From the NCBI GenBank assembly GCA_023137655.1, contig JAGLOT010000004.1, positions 1-13,172 on the forward strand: a stretch of DNA of 13,172 nt, given 5' to 3'. The notes beneath the pieces were generated by a model, which did no database searches, was not told where the DNA came from, and saw only the letters and a list, made by a program, of their open reading frames with translations. Below, piece after piece: positions 1 to 6,064 of the stretch. Both the position numbers and the translations under genes were made by a program. Every line of letters begins with the position of its first letter. Positions within the stretch are counted from its first letter, which is position 1. The stretch is from Nanobdellota archaeon (lineage in GTDB: Archaea; Nanobdellota; Nanobdellia; Woesearchaeales; BS150m-G63).

Positions 1-1
1 C

Positions 2-259
2 TCAAAAGGAGATTTATCAAACGCTGAAATTGTAATTAAAGAAGGCGATGATACCAAAATCAAATGTAATACTCAAGATACTGTAAGATCAAAGTATAGT
101 ATTGAGTATTTGAAGAAAATGATTAATGGTTCTAAGATATCTGGAGATGGTAATGTATTGATACAATTCAATAAGGATTATCCATTGAAGTTAGAGTATA
201 AGACTATTAATAAAGTTCAGATAACTTTTATTCTTGCACCTAGAGTCGAAAACGACTAG
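2..259 (+). CDS. pcn: DNA polymerase sliding clamp PCNA, C-terminal 85 residues (5' end outside window)
   Basis: This is the 3' end of an open frame that enters from the left edge. It stops at TAG 257-259. The last residues read ITFILAPRVEND, preceded by YPLKLEYKT; this is the characteristic last strand and C-terminal tail of archaeal and eukaryotic PCNA. PCNA is a trimeric ring that encircles DNA, tethers the replicative polymerase and recruits FEN1, ligase and RFC through PIP boxes. Only the end of the second clamp domain is visible here. The interdomain loop and PIP-binding pocket are upstream. The NUDIX gene starts 7 nt after the stop, so the two are probably co-transcribed. The assignment rests on the tail motif and the surrounding strand pattern. 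Confidence 0.88.
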   Translation, partial: SKGDLSNAEIVIKEGDDTKIKCNTQDTVRSKYSIEYLKKMINGSKISGDGNVLIQFNKDYPLKLEYKTINKVQITFILAPRVEND

Positions 260-266
260 CATTATT

Positions 267-746
267 ATGAGGCCTGTTACATTAGTTTATTGTATAAGGG
301 GTAATTCTGTACTTTTTGGTATGAAAAAGAGAGGATTTGGTTCTGGTAAATTAAATGGTTATGGTGGCAAGGTAGATTCTGGTGAGAAAATAATTGATTC
401 TGCCGTAAGGGAACTTTTTGAAGAAGCAAGAATTCTTTGTAGGAAAAAAGATTTAAAGAAAGTAGCTGAGATTGATTTCTATTTTAATGATATTCCAAAA
501 GAAAAGGGGTGGAATCAAACAGTTCATGTTTATATTCTTAGAAAATGGTTAGGGGAAGTTGAAGAGACAGAAGAAATGACGCCTGAATGGCATAAAATAA
601 GTAAAATACCATTAGATAAGATGTGGATAGATGATGAATACTGGTTACCTTTGATTTTGAAAGGTAAGAAGATTAAAGCTTCTTTTGTGTTTGATCAAGA
701 AGGAGAATCTATCAAAAAGTATCAAATTGCCGAAACTCGTTTCTGA
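267..746 (+). CDS. MTH1/NUDT1-like NUDIX hydrolase (probable oxidised purine dNTP diphosphatase)
   Basis: This 159-residue protein belongs to the NUDIX fold, whose members hydrolyse nucleoside diphosphates linked to X. It resembles human MTH1 (156 residues) along its whole length: FGMKKRGFGSGKLNGYGGKV near residues 17-36, and WIDDEYWLPL near 120-129. MTH1 reads 8-oxo-dGTP and 2-OH-dATP with Asn33, Trp117, Asp119 and Asp120; the counterparts here are N30, W120, D122 and D123. The NUDIX box runs from G34 to I56 with E40, R48, E49, E52 and E53 present, but the usual Gly of EExG is Arg55. I chose ATG 267. A TTG at 234 in the same frame would overlap the pcna end and add residues unlike the family. 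The inferred job is cleaning the dNTP pool next to the replication clamp gene. Activity is not proven. Confidence 0.85.
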   Translation: MRPVTLVYCIRGNSVLFGMKKRGFGSGKLNGYGGKVDSGEKIIDSAVRELFEEARILCRKKDLKKVAEIDFYFNDIPKEKGWNQTVHVYILRKWLGEVEETEEMTPEWHKISKIPLDKMWIDDEYWLPLILKGKKIKASFVFDQEGESIKKYQIAETRF

Positions 747-839
747 ATCTACTCTAAAATAGTAATATTTATAATATTCTTTATTATTAGTCTGATATGG
801 GGACAATATATACTATTTTTAAGAGTATTAATTCTAAGA

Positions 840-848
840 TTTTAATAT
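840..848 (+). promoter_or_regulatory. Putative TATA box for purC
   Basis: TTTTAATAT lies about 25 nt upstream of a predicted start site near 870. That would give a short leader of about 20 nt carrying the ribosome binding site at 877-882. The 143-nt gap is very AT-rich and holds other TATA-like stretches (for example around 806-814), so the choice is uncertain. An AT-only inverted repeat AATATT-TAT-AATATT at 764-778 also lies in this gap; nothing shows that it functions. Confidence 0.4.
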
Positions 849-876
849 GCAAAGATAGTGTTAATTATATTTAATT

Positions 877-882
877 GGGGGA
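877..882 (+). promoter_or_regulatory. Shine-Dalgarno sequence of purC
   Basis: GGGGGA sits 7 nt upstream of ATG 890. It favours that ATG over the in-frame TTG at 875, which overlaps the motif itself. Confidence 0.65.
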
Positions 883-889
883 TTGTAAA

Positions 890-1984
890 ATGAATTTAAG
901 TGAATTAGTTATTGTACAAACAAATGACTTGCCAATCAAACATAAAGGCAATGTACATGATGGGAAGGTAAGATCTGTTTATTGGTTAGGTGAAAATGAA
1001 AATGAAAACCTTGAAAAACAAAGTATTGGTAGACCAAATTCAGAAAAAGGAATTATGGTTATTAGTGATAGAATTTCTGCATTTGATTACAACTGGCAAA
1101 CTGAAAGTGGATTAAGTGGAGTTCCTGGAAAAGGTGCTTCTTTAAATGCAATCTCTAAATATTGGTTTGATAGATTTGAAACAGAAGGTCTTGCAAGAAA
1201 TCATGTTTTAGCTACGCCCCATCCATTGGTATGGATTGTTGAAAAAGCACAGCCAATCAAGATTGAAGCAATTGCAAGGCAATTCATAACTGGAAGCATG
1301 TGGAGAGCATATGCAAAAGGGAAAAGAACTTTTTGTGGAATTGAATTGCCGGAAGGATTAATAGAAAATCAAAGTACTGGTGGATTGTTAATTACTCCCT
1401 CCACAAAGGGTATTTTGAGGGGCATTCCAGGAGTTGAAGAAAGTGAAGATATTAACATAACAAGACAACAAATTTTAGATAATTATGAATCTTTTGGATT
1501 TAAACAAAAACTTGATGTGCCCAAATATGAATCTTTATTGATATCTGGATTTAAATTGATTGGCAATGAATTAAGTCAACGTAATATAATATTTGTAGAT
1601 ACTAAATTTGAATTTGGATATGTTACTGGTGAAGATGGAGCATCTGAGGTGATTTATATAGATGAAATTGGGACCCCCGACTCCTCAAGATATTGGTCTT
1701 TAAGGCCTTATATGAAAGGGGAAGCAGTAGAAGAATCCAAAGAAGTATTTAGAAAAGCATTATTAGATAGTGTTCCAGATTCTGATGTTTTAACCAACAA
1801 AGATAGAATGGATGAAAGAAAAGAGTTAGCAAGAGAATTTAAATTTCCAGATTCTGTTTTTGTAAATACAGGTAATTTATACCAAAGATTGGCTCAAACT
1901 ATCACTAGTAAGCCAGTTCCTACAATTGAAAATGCAAGGGAAGAAATAATAGAAAGCTTAATCCCATATGGATTAATTGAGTGA
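890..1984 (+). CDS. purC: Phosphoribosylaminoimidazole-succinocarboxamide (SAICAR) synthase, long form
   Basis: The 364-residue enzyme joins aspartate to CAIR using ATP to make SAICAR in de novo purine synthesis. Family motifs are all visible: GKVR (25-28) in the ATP-binding N-terminal lobe, SDRISAFD (59-66), RQFITGSMWRAY (130-141), LITPSTKG (167-174), DTKFEFG (237-243) and DEIGTPDSSR (258-267). The length and several segments match the roughly 367-residue form known from gammaproteobacteria such as Vibrio, with the N-terminal DLPI...GKVRSVYWL and C-terminal NKDRM...ER elements. They do not match the roughly 240-residue form common in archaea and many bacteria. ATG 890 has a GGGGGA ribosome site. 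purN follows after 16 nt, so the two form a small purine operon. Acquisition from bacteria is an inference from this resemblance. The function call is firm. Confidence 0.93.
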   Translation: MNLSELVIVQTNDLPIKHKGNVHDGKVRSVYWLGENENENLEKQSIGRPNSEKGIMVISDRISAFDYNWQTESGLSGVPGKGASLNAISKYWFDRFETEGLARNHVLATPHPLVWIVEKAQPIKIEAIARQFITGSMWRAYAKGKRTFCGIELPEGLIENQSTGGLLITPSTKGILRGIPGVEESEDINITRQQILDNYESFGFKQKLDVPKYESLLISGFKLIGNELSQRNIIFVDTKFEFGYVTGEDGASEVIYIDEIGTPDSSRYWSLRPYMKGEAVEESKEVFRKALLDSVPDSDVLTNKDRMDERKELAREFKFPDSVFVNTGNLYQRLAQTITSKPVPTIENAREEIIESLIPYGLIE

Positions 1985-1986
1985 AT

Positions 1987-1991
1987 GGAAG
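1987..1991 (+). promoter_or_regulatory. Shine-Dalgarno sequence deciding the purN start
   Basis: GGAAG lies 9 nt before ATG 2001, just after the purC stop. It supports ATG 2001 rather than the in-frame TTG at 1977, which would overlap purC. Confidence 0.5.
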
Positions 1992-2000
1992 AAAATTAAA

Positions 2001-2747
2001 ATGAAACAATTATACAATCCAAGAGATGGGCAAATGAGAGTTGTTGGATTAATGTCTGGCAGTGGTTCCAATATTGAAAAAATTTTAGAAGCAGAAAGGA
2101 GATTAAATTCTGAAAATGGAGAATCCCCCTACAAAATGGTAGGAATTTTTAGTGATAGATATAATAGTAATGCTACCAAAATTGGGAGGGATTTTGATAT
2201 TCCTGTAATTATAAGAGATATCAGAGCATTCTATAAAGCTAGAGGGAAACCTAGGAAAGATTTAGGTATAAGAGCTGAATTTGATGCAGAAACAGTTAGA
2301 GCATTAAAACCTTTTGAAGCAAGTGTTGCTGCCTTTGGTGGATATATGAGTATTGCAACTGCGCCATTAATGAATGCTTTTTTAGGGTTAAATGTTCACC
2401 CCTCCAATTTATCTATCTTAAATGCAAATGGTGAAAGAAAATATACTGGAGACCATGCTGTAAGGGATGCAATTCTTGCAGGTGAAAAAGAAATTAGATC
2501 CACTACACATCTCATTGAGCCTCAAGTTGATTATGGTAGAATCTTAATGATATCTGCACCATTAAAAGTTGAACTTGATGAAAATTTTGATAGTGGGGAT
2601 AAAGAAAGTGTCAAAAGTGCAGAAGATTTTAATCAAACAAGGCTCAAAGAACTGGGTGATTGGATTATTTTTCCAAAGACCTTGGAATATCTAGCAACGG
2701 GCAGATTTGTTGAAAATTGTTGTGGGGAAATAAACTGGTTGCAATAA
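2001..2747 (+). CDS. purN: Phosphoribosylglycinamide formyltransferase-like protein
   Basis: This 248-residue formyltransferase-fold protein probably transfers a formyl group from 10-formyl-tetrahydrofolate to GAR, the third step of purine synthesis. The glycine-rich phosphate loop is SGSGSNI (19-25). The catalytic triad of E. coli PurN (Asn106, His108, Asp144) has counterparts N131 and H133 in LNVHPSN, and D177 in QVDYGRI. GDHAVRDAILAGE follows the active-site strand, as GxHxxxxALxxGx does in PurN. It is longer than the usual 190-215 residues: there is an insertion around residues 70-100 and an extended C-terminus from about 190. Partnership with purC upstream supports the purine role. Another formyl-transfer substrate is possible because the loop after NVHP differs from the usual SLLPxYxG. 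Confidence 0.8.
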   Translation: MKQLYNPRDGQMRVVGLMSGSGSNIEKILEAERRLNSENGESPYKMVGIFSDRYNSNATKIGRDFDIPVIIRDIRAFYKARGKPRKDLGIRAEFDAETVRALKPFEASVAAFGGYMSIATAPLMNAFLGLNVHPSNLSILNANGERKYTGDHAVRDAILAGEKEIRSTTHLIEPQVDYGRILMISAPLKVELDENFDSGDKESVKSAEDFNQTRLKELGDWIIFPKTLEYLATGRFVENCCGEINWLQ

Positions 2748-2785
2748 CTACAACGTGATGGTAGGGATGAGTGATTCTAGTTAAT

Positions 2786-3076
2786 CTATTTTTTCTTCCT
2801 GCTAACTGCGCTGAGAATTGTTGAAATTATAGTAATCCAGATAGTTGCAATTAATATCTGCTGAAAATAACTAGGCCACCCGTTTAGGAAAATAAAAATA
2901 ATAGAAGCAACAGTGCCAATACCAATATTGATAGGTGTGATTCTTCTCAATAACTGAGTAAAATCATTAAATGCTACATTCTTCTGTTTTGGTTGATGTC
3001 TTATCTTGTAATCTCTAATTACCTTTTCTTTAAAGAGTCTAATTTCCACCCTCGTCATTGGTTTACGCATTTGCAT
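2786..3076 (-). CDS. Small two-helix membrane protein of unknown function
   Basis: I do not recognise a family for this 96-residue protein. The N-terminal half is basic and soluble (MTRVEIRLFKEKVIRDYKIR..., about residues 1-46). Two hydrophobic segments follow at about 48-65 and 72-92, joined by the short turn NGWPSY, and the tail is RKKK. Positive charge on both ends predicts a hairpin with both termini in the cytoplasm. The start at 3076 fits a TATA box 27 nt upstream and a leaderless mRNA; ATGs at 3070 and 3058 are alternatives. It is convergent with purN (38-nt gap) and lies downstream of the ABC permease on the same strand, so it could be a small accessory membrane protein. That it is a real gene is supported by its promoter and its sensible topology. 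Confidence 0.62.
   Translation of the reverse strand: MQMRKPMTRVEIRLFKEKVIRDYKIRHQPKQKNVAFNDFTQLLRRITPINIGIGTVASIIFIFLNGWPSYFQQILIATIWITIISTILSAVSRKKK
2789..2797 (+). terminator. Possible U-tract terminator of the purC-purN transcript
   Basis: TTTTTTCTT occurs about 42 nt after the purN stop, inside the end of the convergent 96-residue gene. Archaeal RNA polymerase can terminate at U-rich tracts without a hairpin. The same bases encode the lysine-rich tail of the opposing gene, so this may be coincidence. Confidence 0.28.
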
Positions 3077-3098
3077 AATCCAAGAATATGTGGGTGCC

Positions 3099-3106
3099 TA
3101 TTTAAA
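3099..3106 (-). promoter_or_regulatory. TATA box of the 96-residue membrane protein gene
   Basis: On the minus strand TTTAAATA is centred about 27 nt before the ATG at 3076. That is the spacing expected if transcription starts at the start codon itself. Confidence 0.6.
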
Positions 3107-3115
3107 GCTTTTCTT

Positions 3116-4897
3116 CTAAAAGAAAAAGAAAAATTTTCTATTTTTAGATAATTTATCCCTGACATGTCTTTTTCTAAATCTGATTAAAGAAGTTAAAGTT
3201 AAACCTAGGAATATTACTAAATAGATTAATATATAATATATATTAGGTCCTAATGAGGTTAAATCTTTTCCAAATAATATTGCCTGCCTGAATAATTGAG
3301 TTGAAATCATAAATGGGTTAAGGTTTGTTAAAAACAATAAATCTGGGGGTATTGATTCTATTGGTACAATTACATCTGATAATATAAAGAAAATTGTGCT
3401 AAATGATACTGCACCCAGGGTGGATGTTTCTCTGGATTTGAATAAATAACCAATACCCATTCCAAAAAATATGAAGACTGTTGAAATAATTAATGCTAAT
3501 ACTGCTAGTATAAAGAATTGTGATGAGAATGGGTCTATGGATACTTTAAATAATAATATACTAATTACTAAAAGTATAATTATCTGAAATAACATAATGA
3601 ATAAGCAAGTAAAATAATTAGATAATAAGAAAATTATATTTCTTGTGGGGGTTATATGATTCCTCATATGTGCAGTGGATGTTTTTTCCATCATAACTAG
3701 GTTTGATGCTAATATTATTGATACAAACATTATTACTAGAGTTAAAAGTGATGGGAAGAAATAATTCAAATGTGTTTTTTCTGATGCAACAGGATTTATT
3801 TTAACCTCTGTTGGATTTACTATGTCTTCTGCATCCCTTAATGAAACAGATAATATGCCTTGATTAATTGTATTAATTGTACCCTGTAAATCTAATAAGG
3901 AAACCCTACTGGTGCTTATCTTTTGTTTTGCTGTTGCAATCTTTGATAAAACACCAGTTCTTGCTGAACTAGCAGAACCTAATTGGGATTCTATATCCTC
4001 TAAACTATCATCAATTTCATTTATTATTGTAACAAGATTAGAAGACTGATTTTGATTTTCATTGTATATTTGAGAAGTGCTATTATCTAATAATGTGAGT
4101 AATTCATTAATGTCTTCCAATTGATTAATTATATTATTTTTCTCTGAAGGAGAAATGGTTAAGTTATTAACATCAGCCCCTATATCTATTAACGTATCTG
4201 AAACTTCACTTACAAAATCATCAGTTTCATCATACATGTCTGAAACTGCACCCCTTAATTGACTAGAATAACTAGATAAGGATGTGATTTTAAAATTATT
4301 GCTATCATAAGATAAATCAACTTCATTTAATTCTGTTTTAATAACATCTAAAGAAGTATCTATTTCAGAATTCTTTTCAATTAAATTTGCTATTAATTCT
4401 CCCTTGCCCTTTAATGCAGATTCGGTTGATTCAATTTGGGATAAAATATTTGTAGTTAAATTCACACTTATTGCAGATGTACTTTCTGAAATTTGAGAAG
4501 TTACAGATTCAATAACAACATATACTATATTTATTTTAGAATAATCTACATAGAAATCTATCTGGTTTTTATTCGACGTGCCAATTTCAAAGTTTTTAGG
4601 AAATACAATGCAAACATGAAATTTACCCTCTTTAACACTATTAATACAATTTTCATGTGAATCTGATTGGAATACTGAGAAAGAATTTTCTTCCAAATTA
4701 TCTATGTATGAATTTGTTAATTCATTATAATCTTCTGAAAAAGTGGTAATTGAAATGGAATATTGATTTGTATTACTAAATGCAAGACCTGCAAGAAGCA
4801 TAATTAGAATTGGGCCAATTAGAATTATTAAAGCAGAAAACTTAGATCTAATTAAAAGTTTAAAATTCTTTTTTATTAATTCTATTAGTTTCTTCAT
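3116..4897 (-). CDS. ABC-2 type transporter permease with large extracytoplasmic coiled-coil domain
   Basis: This 593-residue integral membrane subunit presumably works with the ATPase encoded upstream. One N-terminal membrane helix (about 21-40) is followed by an extracytoplasmic region of about 340 residues (41-380) rich in Ser, Asn, Asp, Glu and Ile. Heptad-like stretches there (about 150-200 and 255-345) suggest long coiled coils. Five or so membrane segments follow at about 383-403, 420-450, 460-485, 495-515 and 552-573. After the second helix EKTSTAHMRNHITPT matches the ABC-2 coupling region normally written E(R/K)..GT...L...P. PIESIPPDLLFLTNLNPF (512-529) is the usual last-loop signature. 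This layout resembles YhgE/Pip-like and multidrug or polymer export permeases. The substrate is unknown. The protein ends in five phenylalanines encoded by a T-rich tract. Confidence 0.85.
   Translation of the reverse strand: MKKLIELIKKNFKLLIRSKFSALIILIGPILIMLLAGLAFSNTNQYSISITTFSEDYNELTNSYIDNLEENSFSVFQSDSHENCINSVKEGKFHVCIVFPKNFEIGTSNKNQIDFYVDYSKINIVYVVIESVTSQISESTSAISVNLTTNILSQIESTESALKGKGELIANLIEKNSEIDTSLDVIKTELNEVDLSYDSNNFKITSLSSYSSQLRGAVSDMYDETDDFVSEVSDTLIDIGADVNNLTISPSEKNNIINQLEDINELLTLLDNSTSQIYNENQNQSSNLVTIINEIDDSLEDIESQLGSASSARTGVLSKIATAKQKISTSRVSLLDLQGTINTINQGILSVSLRDAEDIVNPTEVKINPVASEKTHLNYFFPSLLTLVIMFVSIILASNLVMMEKTSTAHMRNHITPTRNIIFLLSNYFTCLFIMLFQIIILLVISILLFKVSIDPFSSQFFILAVLALIISTVFIFFGMGIGYLFKSRETSTLGAVSFSTIFFILSDVIVPIESIPPDLLFLTNLNPFMISTQLFRQAILFGKDLTSLGPNIYYILIYLVIFLGLTLTSLIRFRKRHVRDKLSKNRKFFFFF
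3118..3133 (-). terminator. U-tract at the end of the ABC permease gene
   Basis: The minus strand reads TTTTTCTTTTTCTTTT, ending in the first T of the permease stop codon. It encodes the terminal five phenylalanines. Oligo-U tracts are the main intrinsic termination signal in archaea, so this could end the ABC operon. It lies just ahead of the TATA box of the next gene. Confidence 0.42.
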
Positions 4898-4923
4898 TTT
4901 TTATTTTTATTTGGTTATTTTTG

Positions 4924-4969
4924 AAAAATGAATGGCCTGAAGACATCTAGTCTTCTGATTTTCATTTTT
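4924..4969 (-). repeat. Two-part inverted repeat (hairpin) between ABC ATPase and permease genes
   Basis: The inner arms GAAGAC (4939-4944) and GTCTTC (4950-4955) pair perfectly around a 5-nt loop. The outer arms AAAAATGAA (4924-4932) and TTCATTTTT (4961-4969) also pair perfectly, with a 6 x 5-nt internal loop between the two stems. It occupies the 107-nt spacer of an otherwise compact two-gene unit, so it may be an attenuator, a processing site or a protein-binding palindrome. On the minus strand the same stretch (4965 to 4915) also reads as a 16-codon mini-ORF beginning MKIRRLD, probably fortuitous. Confidence 0.6.
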
Positions 4970-5004
4970 TTGTTTCTACTTTGATTTGTTTTGATTTAAT
5001 CTGA

Positions 5005-5955
5005 TTATTTTCCTATGAGTGAACTGAATACTTCTTTTAACGGTGGCTGCTCTAAATTAATGTAAACTATTTCTTCTTTATTTTTTTCAATTAAATGAAT
5101 CATTTTATGTAATGCAATTTCTCCTTTTTTTGCGTAAACGACTAATTCGTCTTCCCCATAATCTAATCTATTAATTTTAGTTTTTAATTTCCTAAGATCT
5201 GAAATAATTTTCTTGTAATTTCCAGGAATTGATTTAAGGTGGATTTCAACACCTTCCGAATATTCTTTTTTGACTTTACCTACTGGACCTTCCTTGACCA
5301 CCTTTCCTTTATTGATTATACAAATGCTGTCACAGAAATCATCTAGTTCTGTTAACAATTGAGATGCAATAACAATTGTGGTCCCTTGTGCATTTATTTT
5401 TTTAAGGATTTCCCAGGTTTGTTTTCTAAGAACTGGATCTAAATTGGCCGTTGGTTCGTCAAGAAATAAAATCCTTGGACTATGAACTAATGCACAGGCA
5501 AAACATAATCTTTTTTGCATTCCACCTGAAAGGTTTTTACTTAATACATTTTTTGCATCATCTAGTTCTACTAATTTAAGTAAAATGTCTGCATTCTTCT
5601 TTCCAAACTTTTTAGGTAAATCATATAGTGTTGAAAAATGTTCAACATTTTCTTGGACTGTAAGCATGCTATGAAATGAAGGTGATTGAAATGAATATCC
5701 AAAAAGTTTTTTGATCTTATTGGAATGTTCTGATAAATCCCAGAATTGATTAGGTTCAATTTGATATGAAATTCTACCTTTGTCTGGTTTTAATAAGTCT
5801 GCCATTAAACTAAGTAGTGTTGATTTTCCAGAACCAGACATACCAATAATGCCATATATTTCCCCTTTTTGAATCTCTAGGTTAATATCTTTAAGAATTT
5901 GTTTTTTGCCAAAATTTTTTGAAATGTTCTCTAATTTAACGATAATTGGTGGCAT
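5005..5955 (-). CDS. ABC transporter ATP-binding protein
   Basis: This 316-residue cytoplasmic ATPase powers the adjacent ABC-2 permease. Domain order is clear: Walker A GMSGSGKST (38-46), Q-loop Gln90 in YSFQSPSF, signature LSGGMQKR (142-149), Walker B RILFLDEP (161-168) with catalytic Glu167, and D-loop NLDP (171-174). The H-loop, normally His in a ...STH.LEE... context, reads IASQLLTELDD, so Gln199 takes the place of the histidine. The C-terminal 90 residues form an extension like those of drug and polysaccharide exporter ATPases (DrrA-like). The permease follows after an unusually long 107-nt spacer with a hairpin. ATG 5955 has a TATA box about 26 nt upstream. A divergent promoter region of 109 nt separates it from the MBF1-like gene. 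Confidence 0.92.
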   Translation of the reverse strand: MPPIIVKLENISKNFGKKQILKDINLEIQKGEIYGIIGMSGSGKSTLLSLMADLLKPDKGRISYQIEPNQFWDLSEHSNKIKKLFGYSFQSPSFHSMLTVQENVEHFSTLYDLPKKFGKKNADILLKLVELDDAKNVLSKNLSGGMQKRLCFACALVHSPRILFLDEPTANLDPVLRKQTWEILKKINAQGTTIVIASQLLTELDDFCDSICIINKGKVVKEGPVGKVKKEYSEGVEIHLKSIPGNYKKIISDLRKLKTKINRLDYGEDELVVYAKKGEIALHKMIHLIEKNKEEIVYINLEQPPLKEVFSSLIGK

Positions 5956-5976
5956 AATTAATAGATAATCTTGATT

Positions 5977-5986
5977 ATTTTTAAAG
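5977..5986 (-). promoter_or_regulatory. TATA box of the ABC ATPase gene
   Basis: The minus strand reads CTTTAAAAAT, centred about 26 nt before ATG 5955. This is consistent with a leaderless transcript. It shares a 109-nt divergent intergenic region with the MBF1-like promoter. Confidence 0.55.
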
Positions 5987-6026
5987 TTGCGTTTCTCCTC
6001 AAAAGTGGTAAGGCCCTAATTGAAAG

Positions 6027-6044
6027 AAAAAAGGTTTTTATATG
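6027..6044 (+). promoter_or_regulatory. BRE and TATA box of the MBF1-like gene
   Basis: A purine-rich AAAAAAGG (6027-6034), fitting the TFB-recognition element, precedes TTTTTATATG (6035-6044). The box centre is about 25 nt before ATG 6065, so the mRNA is predicted to be leaderless. This also argues against the in-frame TTG at 6020, which lies upstream of the promoter. Confidence 0.6.
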
Positions 6045-6064
6045 GTAAAACATCTATAGGTATT

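Noticed and set aside
234..266. N-terminal extension of the NUDIX gene from TTG 234
   Set aside because: It overlaps the pcn end and adds residues before the conserved MTH1-like N-terminus; ATG 267 is better.
747..889. Possible riboswitch or small RNA ahead of the purine genes
   Set aside because: Only weak AT-only pairing was found, with no purine-riboswitch core pattern visible.
5571..5759. 62-codon minus-strand frame
   Set aside because: It lies wholly inside the ABC ATPase gene in another frame and has no motif; the ATPase frame carries clear family motifs.
6020..6064. N-terminal extension of the MBF1-like gene from TTG 6020
   Set aside because: It would run through the TATA box; the zinc ribbon begins directly at ATG 6065.
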